Below, piece after piece: positions 42,464 through 51,086 of a stretch of DNA of 64,000 bases. Source of the stretch: Fusobacterium_C necrophorum (GTDB taxonomy: Bacteria; Fusobacteriota; Fusobacteriia; Fusobacteriales; Fusobacteriaceae). The notes beneath the pieces were generated by a model that saw only the letters and a program-made list of their open reading frames with translations, did no database searches and was not told the origin of the DNA. The stretch is from assembly GCF_900104395.1 (NCBI RefSeq), contig NZ_FMXX01000006.1; one strand, given 5' to 3'. Both the position numbers and the translations under genes were made by a program. The first letter of the stretch is position 1, and the number at the start of each line of letters is the position of its first letter.

Positions 42464-44533
42464 ATGAAAACTCGTGAATATTCTGTTAAAAATTTACACT
42501 GTTCTGGTTGTTCTGCCGTCATTCAATCCATGATATTAAAACTTCCCGGTATGACAGGTGTCAACATAGATATTTATGAAGAAAAAATAATATTGGAGTA
42601 TGAGGATGATATAGAAGATGTCTCCTTGTTAAAAACAATCAATGAAATTGGAAATAAAATAGAGCCCGGAACTCTATTTTATAAAAAAGAAGAAGAGAAG
42701 GAAGAAGAAAATAAAGAAGACTACTTTAAAATCATCAGTTTTATGGGAATGTTCGTATTTTGTATTGCTGCATTTCTGGTGACATCTTCTAATTTACAAT
42801 TTCTGTATTATCTATTGGCCTACTTTTTTATCTCCGGAGATATTTTATGGAAGGCTGTCCGAAACATTGGAAAAGGAAAATTTTTGGATGAAAATTTCCT
42901 AATGAGTCTTGCATCTCTGGGGGCGATGTATCTAAGAGAATATCATGAAGCAATTGGAGTCATGTTTTTCTATAAAATAGGAGAAATTTTGGAAGAAAAA
43001 GCCGTTTCAAAATCAAAGAAATCCATTTCTTCTCTATTGGAACTTCGTCCTGAAACAGCTTTTCAAAAGCAGAGCAATGGAAGTTTTCAAGAGGTTCCAA
43101 CAGCTTCTTTGCATATCGGAGATATTATTCAGGTCAAAGAAGGAGAACGAATTCCCATCGATGCTGAAATTATTCAGGGGGAAAGCTACTTGGACATTTC
43201 CGCTTTAACCGGAGAATCTCTTCCCGTGGATGTGAAAACAGGAGATACTGTACTAAGTGGAAGTATCAATGGAGATCGTATCTTAGAATTAAAGGTTCTT
43301 CGAAAATTTTCAGATTCTACCATCAGTAAAATTATTGATATGGTGGAACATGCCAATGCTAAAAAATCCAAAGTGGAAAAATTCATGTCCAAGTTTGCAA
43401 AATATTATACCCCTATCGTAGTAGGTTTTGCAGTTCTGGTGGGACTTATTTTTCCTCTTTTCTTGGGAAATTTTTTGTTATGGTTTGAAAGAGCTATTTT
43501 ATTTCTGGTTATTTCCTGTCCTTGTGCCTTAGTAATTTCCATTCCTCTAACCTTTTTCCATAGTATTGGAAAAGCTTCAAAACATGGAATTTTAATTAAG
43601 GGGGCCAACTACTTGGAAGCTCTCTCCAATATTAAAAACATTGTCTTTGATAAAACGGGAACTTTAACAAAAGCAAAATTTCAAATTGAAAAAATAGTGG
43701 GAAATGATATAAAGCTTGTCAAGGAATTGGCAAAAGCCGGAGAATTTTATTCCAAGCATCCCATTGGAATAGCGATTTATGAAAATATTTCATTTCCAAT
43801 TGAGGAGAAAGATATTAAAAATTATAGAAACATAGCTGGCTATGGTGTCAGCTTGGAATATAAAGGAAAAAATATTTTTTTAGGGAAGGAAACTTATCTG
43901 ATGGAGCAAAAGATTGCTCATCCTGAGGTAAAAGAAAAGGGAAGTGTCATATTTATAACACAGGAACAAGAATATCAAGGATATATCGTTGTACAGGATC
44001 AAATCAAAAAAGAAGCTCTGGAAACCATTTCACAATTGCAAACACTTGGTTTTTCTCCTTATATTTTAACAGGAGACGGAAAAGAAATCGCAGAAGCGGT
44101 GGGACAATCTTTAGGAATTGCTCCGAAACATATCTTTAGCAACTTACTACCGGAACAAAAAGTGGAAAGCTTACAAAAAATACAACAAAGCGGAAAAACA
44201 CTTTATATCGGAGACGGAATCAATGATGCTCCCGTATTGGCCCTATCTGATATTGGAATTTCTATGGGAAGCATGGGAAGTGATGTTGCCATTGAAGCTT
44301 CCGACATTGTCTTCATGGATGACCATATTGAAAAATTACTCTTCCTATTTCAACTGGCAAAGGAAAATAAAAAGACCTTATGGACTTGTATCTCCTTTGC
44401 ACTGGGAGTCAAAATATTAGTCATGATTTTAGGAGTATTCGGAATTGCGAATATGTGGTTCGCTATCTTTGCAGATGTGGGAGTTACTCTTCTTTGCATT
44501 CTATATTCCGCATTTTCTTTTCGTCGATACTAA
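42464..44533 (+). CDS. Heavy-metal P1B-type ATPase (probably Zn/Cd/Pb class)
   Basis: 689 residues. An N-terminal metal-binding domain has LHCSGCSA (C13, C16), followed by an acidic linker. The membrane metal site is SCPCALVIS (C352, C354), the phosphorylated aspartate D396 in DKTGTLT, the actuator loop ALTGES at 247-252, and the hinge GDGINDAP. The last helix contains ANMWFAIFADVGVTLL; the acidic residue there and the general C-terminus resemble ZntA/CadA pumps rather than CopA. Metal choice is an inference. Transcription is probably controlled from the CsoR/FrmR-like operator upstream. RBS AGGAGGG. Confidence 0.87.
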   Translation: MKTREYSVKNLHCSGCSAVIQSMILKLPGMTGVNIDIYEEKIILEYEDDIEDVSLLKTINEIGNKIEPGTLFYKKEEEKEEENKEDYFKIISFMGMFVFCIAAFLVTSSNLQFLYYLLAYFFISGDILWKAVRNIGKGKFLDENFLMSLASLGAMYLREYHEAIGVMFFYKIGEILEEKAVSKSKKSISSLLELRPETAFQKQSNGSFQEVPTASLHIGDIIQVKEGERIPIDAEIIQGESYLDISALTGESLPVDVKTGDTVLSGSINGDRILELKVLRKFSDSTISKIIDMVEHANAKKSKVEKFMSKFAKYYTPIVVGFAVLVGLIFPLFLGNFLLWFERAILFLVISCPCALVISIPLTFFHSIGKASKHGILIKGANYLEALSNIKNIVFDKTGTLTKAKFQIEKIVGNDIKLVKELAKAGEFYSKHPIGIAIYENISFPIEEKDIKNYRNIAGYGVSLEYKGKNIFLGKETYLMEQKIAHPEVKEKGSVIFITQEQEYQGYIVVQDQIKKEALETISQLQTLGFSPYILTGDGKEIAEAVGQSLGIAPKHIFSNLLPEQKVESLQKIQQSGKTLYIGDGINDAPVLALSDIGISMGSMGSDVAIEASDIVFMDDHIEKLLFLFQLAKENKKTLWTCISFALGVKILVMILGVFGIANMWFAIFADVGVTLLCILYSAFSFRRY

Positions 44534-44541
44534 AAATACGG

Positions 44542-44570
44542 TTGACTTTTTTGCCAAAGAAATTTATAAT
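44542..44570 (+). promoter_or_regulatory. Promoter before the hemolysin III gene
   Basis: -35 TTGACT (44542-44547), 17-nt spacer, -10 TATAAT (44565-44570). Start near 44577. It lies immediately after the ATPase stop codon. Confidence 0.75.
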
Positions 44571-44576
44571 TTCTAT

Positions 44577-44660
44577 AAATAAAACAGTGCAAATACAAAT
44601 TGTCAACGAAAGAGAACCTCACTGTTTTTCTGTGAGGTTTTTTCATATAGGAGGTTTACC
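44577..44660 (+). promoter_or_regulatory. Attenuator-like leader of the hemolysin III gene
   Basis: The leader contains a terminator hairpin, AACCTCAC (44615-44622) with GTGAGGTT (44632-44639) and then TTTTC. Upstream, AAACAGTG (44582-44589) is exactly complementary to CACTGTTT (44620-44627), which overlaps the 5' arm of the terminator. The two pairings exclude each other, the usual logic of transcription attenuation. If the terminator wins, a ~67-nt RNA results. No leader peptide was seen. Confidence 0.5.
44615..44643 (+). terminator. Terminator in the hemolysin III leader
   Basis: 8-bp stem AACCTCAC/GTGAGGTT with a 9-nt loop, followed by TTTT. It stands between a strong promoter and the gene it precedes, so it either terminates a short RNA or is conditionally bypassed. 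Confidence 0.75.
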
Positions 44661-45284
44661 ATGACTTTAGATAGAATAGAAGAGCATTGGAATGCTTGGA
44701 CTCATTATATAGGAACTCTTGCCGCCATAGCAGCTTTAGTCCTTTTAATTATCAGAGCGGTACATTTTTCTAATGTTAGTTATCTTGGAAGTGTTATTGT
44801 CTTTGGAATAGCCCTTATCCTTTTATATAGTATTTCCGGTACTTATCATATTTTAAAACCCGGAAAAGCAAAAAAGATTTTCCATGTTTTAGATCACATT
44901 GGAATTTATTTTTTAATTGCAGCCTCTTACACTCCCTATATTTTTATAGTATTAACAGGTCCTAAAAAATGGATTATCTTTGGAATACAATGGGGAATCA
45001 CTTTATTGGGAATTTTTTTTAAAATTCTTTTTACAGGACGATTTCAACTGCTTTCCACCTTGCTGTATTTGGCTATGGGTTGGACTGTTGTCTTTGTATT
45101 TCGTGATATTTATACCAGTCTTTCTCCTTTGTCTTTCGGATTCTTATTGGCAAGCGGGATTGCTTATTCCTTGGGAACGATTCCTTTCCTATTGGATAAA
45201 ATTCGTTTTACCCACGCTATTTGGCATCTCTTTGTTTTAGCCGGCAGCACTCTCGGATTTTTTTCCGTTTTTTTCTTAATATAG
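44661..45284 (+). CDS. Hemolysin III family protein (PAQR/YqfA-like)
   Basis: 207-residue seven-helix membrane protein of the hemolysin III/PAQR family. The conserved N-terminal EHWNAWTHYIG, the SGTYH motif with its histidine, DHIGIYFLIAASYTP and the C-terminal HAIWHLFVLAG give the metal-ligand histidines and serine of the family. Despite the name, most bacterial members are not proven haemolysins; membrane homeostasis roles are known for the family. RBS AGGAGG at 44650-44655. It follows the metal ATPase gene but has its own promoter and leader. Confidence 0.88.
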   Translation: MTLDRIEEHWNAWTHYIGTLAAIAALVLLIIRAVHFSNVSYLGSVIVFGIALILLYSISGTYHILKPGKAKKIFHVLDHIGIYFLIAASYTPYIFIVLTGPKKWIIFGIQWGITLLGIFFKILFTGRFQLLSTLLYLAMGWTVVFVFRDIYTSLSPLSFGFLLASGIAYSLGTIPFLLDKIRFTHAIWHLFVLAGSTLGFFSVFFLI

Positions 45285-45400
45285 AACTTTTAGAAAAAAC
45301 TATTTGAAAAAATGGAAAAAATGGGGTATCCTTATAGTAATAAGAAAAGGAAAGATCATTTTGCTACATTTTTAAAGCTAAATAAAGGAGGCCTTACACT

Positions 45401-45988
45401 ATGAAAAAAATTATTACAATCAGCAGAGAGTTTGGAAGTGGTGGGAGAAGTATTGGAAAAGCAGTTGCAGAAAGATTACATTACCATTATTATGACAAAG
45501 AACTTATTGAAAAAATTGCAGAAAAATCAGGTTTGTCCAAAGAATACATTGAAGAAAAAACGGAATCTTCAAAACCGGAATCATCTTTTAAATATGCTTT
45601 TTTAGGTCCTAATTTATTTCATTATTCCGAAGATTATCTATGGAAACAACAAAAAGAAGTGATTTTGGAATTGGCGGAAACGGGAAATTGTGTCATCATG
45701 GGAAGATGTGCCGATTTTCTTCTAAAAGATCGAAAAGACTGTTTACATATTTATATCTATGCAGATTTGTCTTTTAAGATTGAAAGAATTGTCAATCTCT
45801 ATGGAGAAACAGATGAAAAACCGGAAAAAAGATTACGAGACAAAGATAAAAAAAGAGCGATGAATTATAAGTATTATACGGAGAGAACTTGGGGAATGGC
45901 AAAAAACTATACGATTTCTCTGAACAGCAGCGAAATAGGAATAGACAAATGTGTGGATATCATCTGTGATTTAGCGAAAAATATGTAG
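45401..45988 (+). CDS. Cytidylate kinase-like family protein
   Basis: 195 residues with a P-loop REFGSGGRSIGK at residues 9-20, then YDKELIEKIAEKSGLS and CVIMGRCADFLLKD, as in the AAA_26/cytidylate kinase-like family, which is widespread in anaerobes and distinct from the essential Cmk. The acceptor is unknown. RDKDKKRAMNYKYYT is the lid-like basic region. AGGAGG lies before the ATG. A TTGAAA-TATCCT pair at 45304-45332 is a weak promoter candidate. Confidence 0.83.
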   Translation: MKKIITISREFGSGGRSIGKAVAERLHYHYYDKELIEKIAEKSGLSKEYIEEKTESSKPESSFKYAFLGPNLFHYSEDYLWKQQKEVILELAETGNCVIMGRCADFLLKDRKDCLHIYIYADLSFKIERIVNLYGETDEKPEKRLRDKDKKRAMNYKYYTERTWGMAKNYTISLNSSEIGIDKCVDIICDLAKNM

Positions 45989-46002
45989 AAAAGAAAAAGC
46001 AT

Positions 46003-46033
46003 AAGGGTTGTCTTAGCAACAACCCTTATTTTT
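46003..46033. terminator. Bidirectional terminator
   Basis: AAGGGTTGT (46003-46011) and ACAACCCTT (46019-46027) followed by ATTTTT on the plus strand. It overlaps the 3' end of the minus-strand gene at 46013 and can serve both convergent units. Confidence 0.75.
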
Positions 46034-46492
46034 AATTTCTGTAATTAACTCCGATACATCGACATATCTGGCATTGTGAATATTTAATACTTGGAACTTT
46101 CTTCCTTTTCCCTCTAAAAATCGATTGAGATATTCTAAGATTTCGATTTCTTCAGAGCTTGCATTATCAAAGTCAAACATAATTTTAACTTCCTTTTCCT
46201 TTCTCTGATGTAGGAAATATTCTTGCAATTCTCCATCGGACCAAGCATCTTCTCGGTGCCATGTTTGAAGTTTAATATAAGTTTCAAAACTCATAGGAAC
46301 TTCTTCTTCTTGAATACGTTTCAAGAGAAACACAACTCTTTCGCTTTCTCCTTCAAAAAAAGGATCATAGCCGTACTCATCTTTCAATAATAAATACTCC
46401 AACAATTGCATTAAAAATACTTTTCTCGCTTCTTCCAAATCTCCGACTAAAAAGTGATAATAATCTGTCAATACTTTGATATATAAAGGCAT
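46013..46492 (-). CDS. Hypothetical protein in the glmS-pepP operon
   Basis: 159 residues, acidic, no signal peptide, no membrane helix. I do not recognise the family. The N-terminal part (about 1-90) is helical; a second half includes VKIMFDFDNASSEEIEILEYLNRFLEGKGRKFQVLNI, which looks like an alpha/beta element. It ends in KGCC, an unusual double-cysteine C-terminus. It starts 12 nt after the pepP stop codon with GGAGGGAAG before the ATG, so it is translated as the third gene of a glmS-pepP unit. Confidence 0.65.
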   Translation of the reverse strand: MPLYIKVLTDYYHFLVGDLEEARKVFLMQLLEYLLLKDEYGYDPFFEGESERVVFLLKRIQEEEVPMSFETYIKLQTWHREDAWSDGELQEYFLHQRKEKEVKIMFDFDNASSEEIEILEYLNRFLEGKGRKFQVLNIHNARYVDVSELITEIKNKGCC

Positions 46493-46504
46493 TGTCTTCC
46501 CTCC

Positions 46505-48265
46505 TTAAATACTTCTCGTATAGATTTTTAACCATTCTTTTTCTTCTTCTTTTAAAAATGGAGAAATTTTAGTGAATACTTCTTTATGATAATGATTTAA
46601 CCATTCTTTTTCCTCCGGAGATAATAATTCCGGTAAAATAGCATCTAAATCAATGGGAACAAAGGTTAAGGTCTCAAATTGTAAAAACTTTCCATGTTCC
46701 GTTTCCAAATAAGCTTTTATAAACAATTCATTCTCAATTCGAATTCCATGACTTCCTGCAATGTACACTCCCGGTTCGTTCGTCACGACCATATTTTCTT
46801 CCAATCTTTGTGCATTGTATTGAAAACGAATTCCATGCAAGCCGTCATGAACTCCCAAGAAATGTCCAACTCCATGTCCTGTTCCACATTTATAGTCAAT
46901 TCCGATATTCCACAGATGCTGTCTTGCTAAAATATCTAAATTGGTTCCTGTCGCCCCATGCATAAATTTTGCCTTACTTAAATCAATCATACCTTTTAAA
47001 GTAAGAGTAAAGTGTTTTTTCTGTTCCTCCGGAACCTCTCCCAAAGCAAAGGTTCTAGTGATATCTGTCGTCCCCTCCAAATATTGTCCTCCAGAATCCA
47101 CCAAAAACAAACTTCCCTCTTTTAGAACAACCGGGTTCTCTTGACTCGCTTGATAATGCATCATCGCTGCATTGGCTCCAAATCCTGCTATGGTATGAAA
47201 ACTCAATTCTTGGAAATGTTCTATCCCCGCTCGTAAACGATTCAAATATTGTTCTGCACTGTATTCTGTAATTTCTCCTGAAGAATAATTATGTTTCAAC
47301 CAATACATGAATTTCGTGACTGCCACACCATCTAAAATATGAATTTTTTTCGTATTTTCCAATTCCACTTCTGTTTTAATTGTCTTTAAAAAGCTGCTTT
47401 TCGGTTGATGATTGACGACGATGGCACGACCATCTTTGGCAGCCGCATACAGAGCATAACTTGTCGTAGCAAATTCCATTCCAATGTTTCCTTCTAACTT
47501 GGAAAGATCTTCGAAAATGCTAAAGTACTCTTTCCATGTTGCTCCCATTTCTTCCAAATAATGCTCAATTTCTTCCGACATTTTTTCTTTATCACAATAT
47601 AGAATCACTTTATCTTGAGAAATCAAAGCAAAAGATAGGAATACAGGATTATCCTCAATGTCATTTCCTCGTAGATTGAAGATCCAAGCAATATCATCCA
47701 AAGTGGCTATCAATTGATAGTCTAAGCCCTGTTGTAATAAATCTTCCCGTATTTTTTCAATTTTATGAATACTTGCTTCCCCATGATATTTTTCTTCATG
47801 AATGAAAATCTTATCTTGAGCTAAGCTTGCTCTATCTTTCCAGATTTCTTTTGTCAAATCTCCAACATCATGACAGAGAAAACGATTTTGAAGTTTTAAA
47901 ATATCCTCTGTCACAAATACTTTCATATCCATTCCTATGTTTTCTTTTTCTGAAAGCCTTTCCTGTAAAAATTCAATATAACCGGGAACTCCGGGACTTC
48001 CCTGTTTCATCAATTGAATCCCGCTTCCTTCTAATTGTTTTTCCGCTTGTACATAATATCTTCCGTCAGTCCATAAATATGCTTTCTCAGATAAAACAAC
48101 TAAGGTCCCTGCTGAGCCTGTAAAGCCACTTAAAAATGCACGAGTTTTAAAATACTCACCAAGATACTCACTCTGATGATAATCGGCTGTAGGAACGATA
48201 TAAGCCGCTATGTCGAAGTCTTTCATCTTAGCTTGTACCCATTGAATCTTTTCTTGATTCTTCAT
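46505..48265 (-). CDS. pepP: Xaa-Pro aminopeptidase (M24 family)
   Basis: 586 residues: two creatinase-like N-terminal domains (about 1-310) and the pita-bread catalytic domain (about 310-530). Metal-site motifs VDSGGQYLEGTTDITRT, CGTGHGVGHFLGVHDG and NEPGVYIAGSHGIRIENE are all present. It removes an N-terminal residue from peptides with proline in second position. The length and an extra C-terminal segment (about 530-586) are those of the long eukaryote-like XPNPEP1 type. 17 nt after glmS. Confidence 0.9.
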   Translation of the reverse strand: MKNQEKIQWVQAKMKDFDIAAYIVPTADYHQSEYLGEYFKTRAFLSGFTGSAGTLVVLSEKAYLWTDGRYYVQAEKQLEGSGIQLMKQGSPGVPGYIEFLQERLSEKENIGMDMKVFVTEDILKLQNRFLCHDVGDLTKEIWKDRASLAQDKIFIHEEKYHGEASIHKIEKIREDLLQQGLDYQLIATLDDIAWIFNLRGNDIEDNPVFLSFALISQDKVILYCDKEKMSEEIEHYLEEMGATWKEYFSIFEDLSKLEGNIGMEFATTSYALYAAAKDGRAIVVNHQPKSSFLKTIKTEVELENTKKIHILDGVAVTKFMYWLKHNYSSGEITEYSAEQYLNRLRAGIEHFQELSFHTIAGFGANAAMMHYQASQENPVVLKEGSLFLVDSGGQYLEGTTDITRTFALGEVPEEQKKHFTLTLKGMIDLSKAKFMHGATGTNLDILARQHLWNIGIDYKCGTGHGVGHFLGVHDGLHGIRFQYNAQRLEENMVVTNEPGVYIAGSHGIRIENELFIKAYLETEHGKFLQFETLTFVPIDLDAILPELLSPEEKEWLNHYHKEVFTKISPFLKEEEKEWLKIYTRSI

Positions 48266-48282
48266 TCCTCTCCCCCTTTTCT

Positions 48283-50091
48283 TTATTCCACAGTCACAGA
48301 TTTTGCCAAATTTCTTGGTTTATCCACATCCAAGCCCTTTTCCACTGCAACATAATAAGCCAATAGTTGCATGTTTACCACCGCTAAAAGAGCCGTCAAA
48401 TACTTCCCGGCATTCTTCACTTCTATATATTCATCAGCCCCTGCCTTAACTTCTTCCGAGCCCTCTACAGCAATGGCTATTACATAAGCCCCTCGTGATT
48501 TTACTTCTTTCAAATTGGAAGAACTTTTTTCACTCCATTCCGGTCTGGTAGATAATAAAAGCACAGGAATTCCCTCTTCAATTAGGGCAATACTTCCATG
48601 TTTTAATTCTCCAATCGGAAAGGCCTCACTATGAATATAGCTAATTTCTTTTAATTTTAAGCTTCCTTCTCTTGCAATTTTTTCATCCAACCCTCTTCCC
48701 AAATAGAAAATATCTCTGCTTTTTGCTATCTTTTTTGCAATCTGCTGAATTTTTTCTTTTTTTGAGAATATCTCTTCCAATTTCTCAGAGAATTGATACA
48801 GATCATCCAACTCCTGTTCATTTTTATCTGCGAAATATAAGGTCAATAAATATAATACCGTGACTTGAGCTGTATAAGCCTTGGTAGAAGCTACCGATAT
48901 TTCCGGTCCTGCCAAAGTATAGATCACTTTATTCGCCTCTCTGGCAATTGTAGAACCTAGAACATTACAAAGAGCAAGCGTCATTGCTCCCTGTGATTTA
49001 GCTTCTCGCAATGCCATAAGAGTATCATAGGTTTCTCCGGATTGACTGATGACGAAAACTAAACTTTTGTCATCTAAGAAAGGAGGATCATGTCGAAATT
49101 CAGAGGCAATCTCTACCGTAATTTCTTTTCGACATAGGTGCTTCATAAAATATTGAAATTGTAATCCTGCATGATAAGCAGTTCCACAGGCAATCACATA
49201 ACATTTATCAAAAGCATCTAAGGAAATTCCCTCCAATTGTTTCTTAAAATCAACCTTTCCCTCTTCGTTAACATAAACTCCTAGGGTCTTTTCAACAATC
49301 TCTCCTTGTTCTTCCATTTCTTTCAGCATAAAATGCTCATACCCCTGTTTGCTGACTTGTTCCGGACTTGCTTCCACATGCACTGTCTCCCTCTGAATCC
49401 TGTTTCCTCTTGTATCATATAATTCCACTTTATTTCCTTCTAAGATGGCAATATCTCCATCTTCCAAATAAATAAAATCTTTGGTATATTTCAATAAGGC
49501 AGTAGCATCGGAAGCAAGATAGGTTTCCTGTTCTCCCAATCCGATGACTAAGGGACTTTCTTTTTTACAACAAACCAATTTATTCGCTTCTGCCTGATGA
49601 AGAATTCCCAAAGCATAACTTCCTTTAATTTTTTCCAATAGTAGTAAAGTTGTTTCCAATAAATCACCCTGATACAACTTTTCAAATAATTGTGCTACCA
49701 CTTCCGTATCTGTATCTGAAGAAAACTGAATTCCCTCTTTTAACAATTCTTCTTTTAACTTCCAGTAATTTTCAATAATCCCGTTGTGTACAACTGCCAC
49801 TTTTTTATTTTGTCCAAAGTGGGGATGTGCATTCTCATCCGTCGGGATTCCATGTGTTGCCCATCTTGTATGTCCAATACCTATTTTCCCATCTTGCCTA
49901 GAATTTTGCTCCATATATTCTTTTAAAACAGAAAGTTTTCCTTTTTTCTTTTCAATCAATAGTTTTTGAGTCTCCATCACAATGGCAATTCCTGCTGAAT
50001 CATAACCTCGATATTCCAATTTTTCCAATCCAGATAAAATAACTTCCTTTGCTTTTGCTTCTCTTCCTGAATATCCAACAATCCCGCACAT
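48283..50091 (-). CDS. glmS: Glutamine-fructose-6-phosphate aminotransferase
   Basis: Makes glucosamine 6-phosphate from fructose 6-phosphate and glutamine, the entry to cell-wall and LPS amino sugars. The N-terminal glutaminase begins MCGIVGY (catalytic C2), with GHTRWATHG; two SIS sugar-binding domains follow (VIACGTAYHAG, SQSGETYDT, ISYIHSEAFPIGELKHG), and the C-terminus NLAKSVTVE is conserved. 602 residues, full length. The leader is only about 45 nt, too short for a glmS ribozyme. RBS GGAGGAAG. Confidence 0.96.
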   Translation of the reverse strand: MCGIVGYSGREAKAKEVILSGLEKLEYRGYDSAGIAIVMETQKLLIEKKKGKLSVLKEYMEQNSRQDGKIGIGHTRWATHGIPTDENAHPHFGQNKKVAVVHNGIIENYWKLKEELLKEGIQFSSDTDTEVVAQLFEKLYQGDLLETTLLLLEKIKGSYALGILHQAEANKLVCCKKESPLVIGLGEQETYLASDATALLKYTKDFIYLEDGDIAILEGNKVELYDTRGNRIQRETVHVEASPEQVSKQGYEHFMLKEMEEQGEIVEKTLGVYVNEEGKVDFKKQLEGISLDAFDKCYVIACGTAYHAGLQFQYFMKHLCRKEITVEIASEFRHDPPFLDDKSLVFVISQSGETYDTLMALREAKSQGAMTLALCNVLGSTIAREANKVIYTLAGPEISVASTKAYTAQVTVLYLLTLYFADKNEQELDDLYQFSEKLEEIFSKKEKIQQIAKKIAKSRDIFYLGRGLDEKIAREGSLKLKEISYIHSEAFPIGELKHGSIALIEEGIPVLLLSTRPEWSEKSSSNLKEVKSRGAYVIAIAVEGSEEVKAGADEYIEVKNAGKYLTALLAVVNMQLLAYYVAVEKGLDVDKPRNLAKSVTVE

Positions 50092-50141
50092 ATTTCTTCC
50101 TCCAATACTTATTTTTCATTCTGTACATTTTTCCATTTTTT

Positions 50142-50170
50142 ATTATAACACAACATCCGAAAATTTGTAA
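50142..50170 (-). promoter_or_regulatory. glmS promoter
   Basis: Minus strand: -10 TATAAT (50147-50142) with TG one base upstream; 17 nt before it is TTACAA (50170-50165), a partial -35. Confidence 0.6.
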
Positions 50171-50195
50171 AATTGTATTTTATTATCTGAAAATT

Positions 50196-51086
50196 CTATT
50201 TTTTTTGATTTTTAAATTCAACTTCTGTAACTTCCGCTCCTTCACTATGAACTCTGCAGTCCATGGTTTTCCATTTGGCTTTCATTCCACTCAAATTTAA
50301 ATTTTTAGAGAAATTTTCCTCCAAAGACACTGCAAGACAGGTAGAACCGGAACCGCTAATCATAAATGCCAATCCGCCTTTCCTCATCACTTCTTTCTGT
50401 AAATCTTCGTAATCAGGAATCAATTTCTTCCGATAAGGTTCATGTATCTTATCTTGAAAGAAAACATTTAGATTTCTTTCTTCTCCTTTTTGTAGAGCAA
50501 AGCATAAAAAAACGGCTCTAGATAGAGTAAAAACACTGTCTTTTAGAGAAATTTTTTCCGGTAAAACTTTTCTGGCCTCCGAAGTTTTAAGCTCAAAATC
50601 AGGAATAAAAACACTGAAATGAAACTTAGGATGAATGTCTATTTTTTGAGTATAAATGCTGTTCTTATCCAATAAACTTGTTACAAAGCCTCCCAATAAA
50701 CAGGGAGCCACATTGTCCGGATGTCCCTCGATTTCCACACAAATTTTCAACATTTCCTGTACAGATAACTGTAGATGATGAAGAGAATTGGCTGCAAGAA
50801 CTCCTGCCACGACAAGAGAAGAACTGGAACCAAGCCCTCTGGAGATTGGAATTTTAGTATCAAATTTCACATGTATCCCGGCTTTCTTTCCACAACTGGC
50901 AAGTGTTTTGGTATAAGCGACAACAAAAGTATTGTTTTCATTTCGAAATTCTTCTTCTACATTTTCCAAAAAAATATCTTCCGCCTTCTCTACATAAAAA
51001 ATATTAAATAGATTCAACGCCAAACCGAAAGTATCAAAACCCGGTCCGAGATTTGCACTGGTTGCAGGAACTTTTATTCTAAGCAT
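50196..51086 (-). CDS. thrB: Homoserine kinase
   Basis: GHMP kinase phosphorylating homoserine for threonine synthesis. The open frame extends further upstream, but the start is placed at 51086, giving MLRIKVPATSANLGPGFDTFG, the usual ThrB N-terminus; 296 residues, normal size. The ATP-binding glycine loop ISRGLGSSSSLVVAG and the C-terminal MISGSGSTCLAV are visible. Overlaps the thrC end by 13 nt, so coupling is likely. Confidence 0.93.
   Translation of the reverse strand: MLRIKVPATSANLGPGFDTFGLALNLFNIFYVEKAEDIFLENVEEEFRNENNTFVVAYTKTLASCGKKAGIHVKFDTKIPISRGLGSSSSLVVAGVLAANSLHHLQLSVQEMLKICVEIEGHPDNVAPCLLGGFVTSLLDKNSIYTQKIDIHPKFHFSVFIPDFELKTSEARKVLPEKISLKDSVFTLSRAVFLCFALQKGEERNLNVFFQDKIHEPYRKKLIPDYEDLQKEVMRKGGLAFMISGSGSTCLAVSLEENFSKNLNLSGMKAKWKTMDCRVHSEGAEVTEVEFKNQKK

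Noticed and set aside
50092..50141. Possible glmS ribozyme in the glmS leader
   Set aside because: The leader after the promoter is about 45 nt, far shorter than the ribozyme core, and no ribozyme-like pairing was seen.
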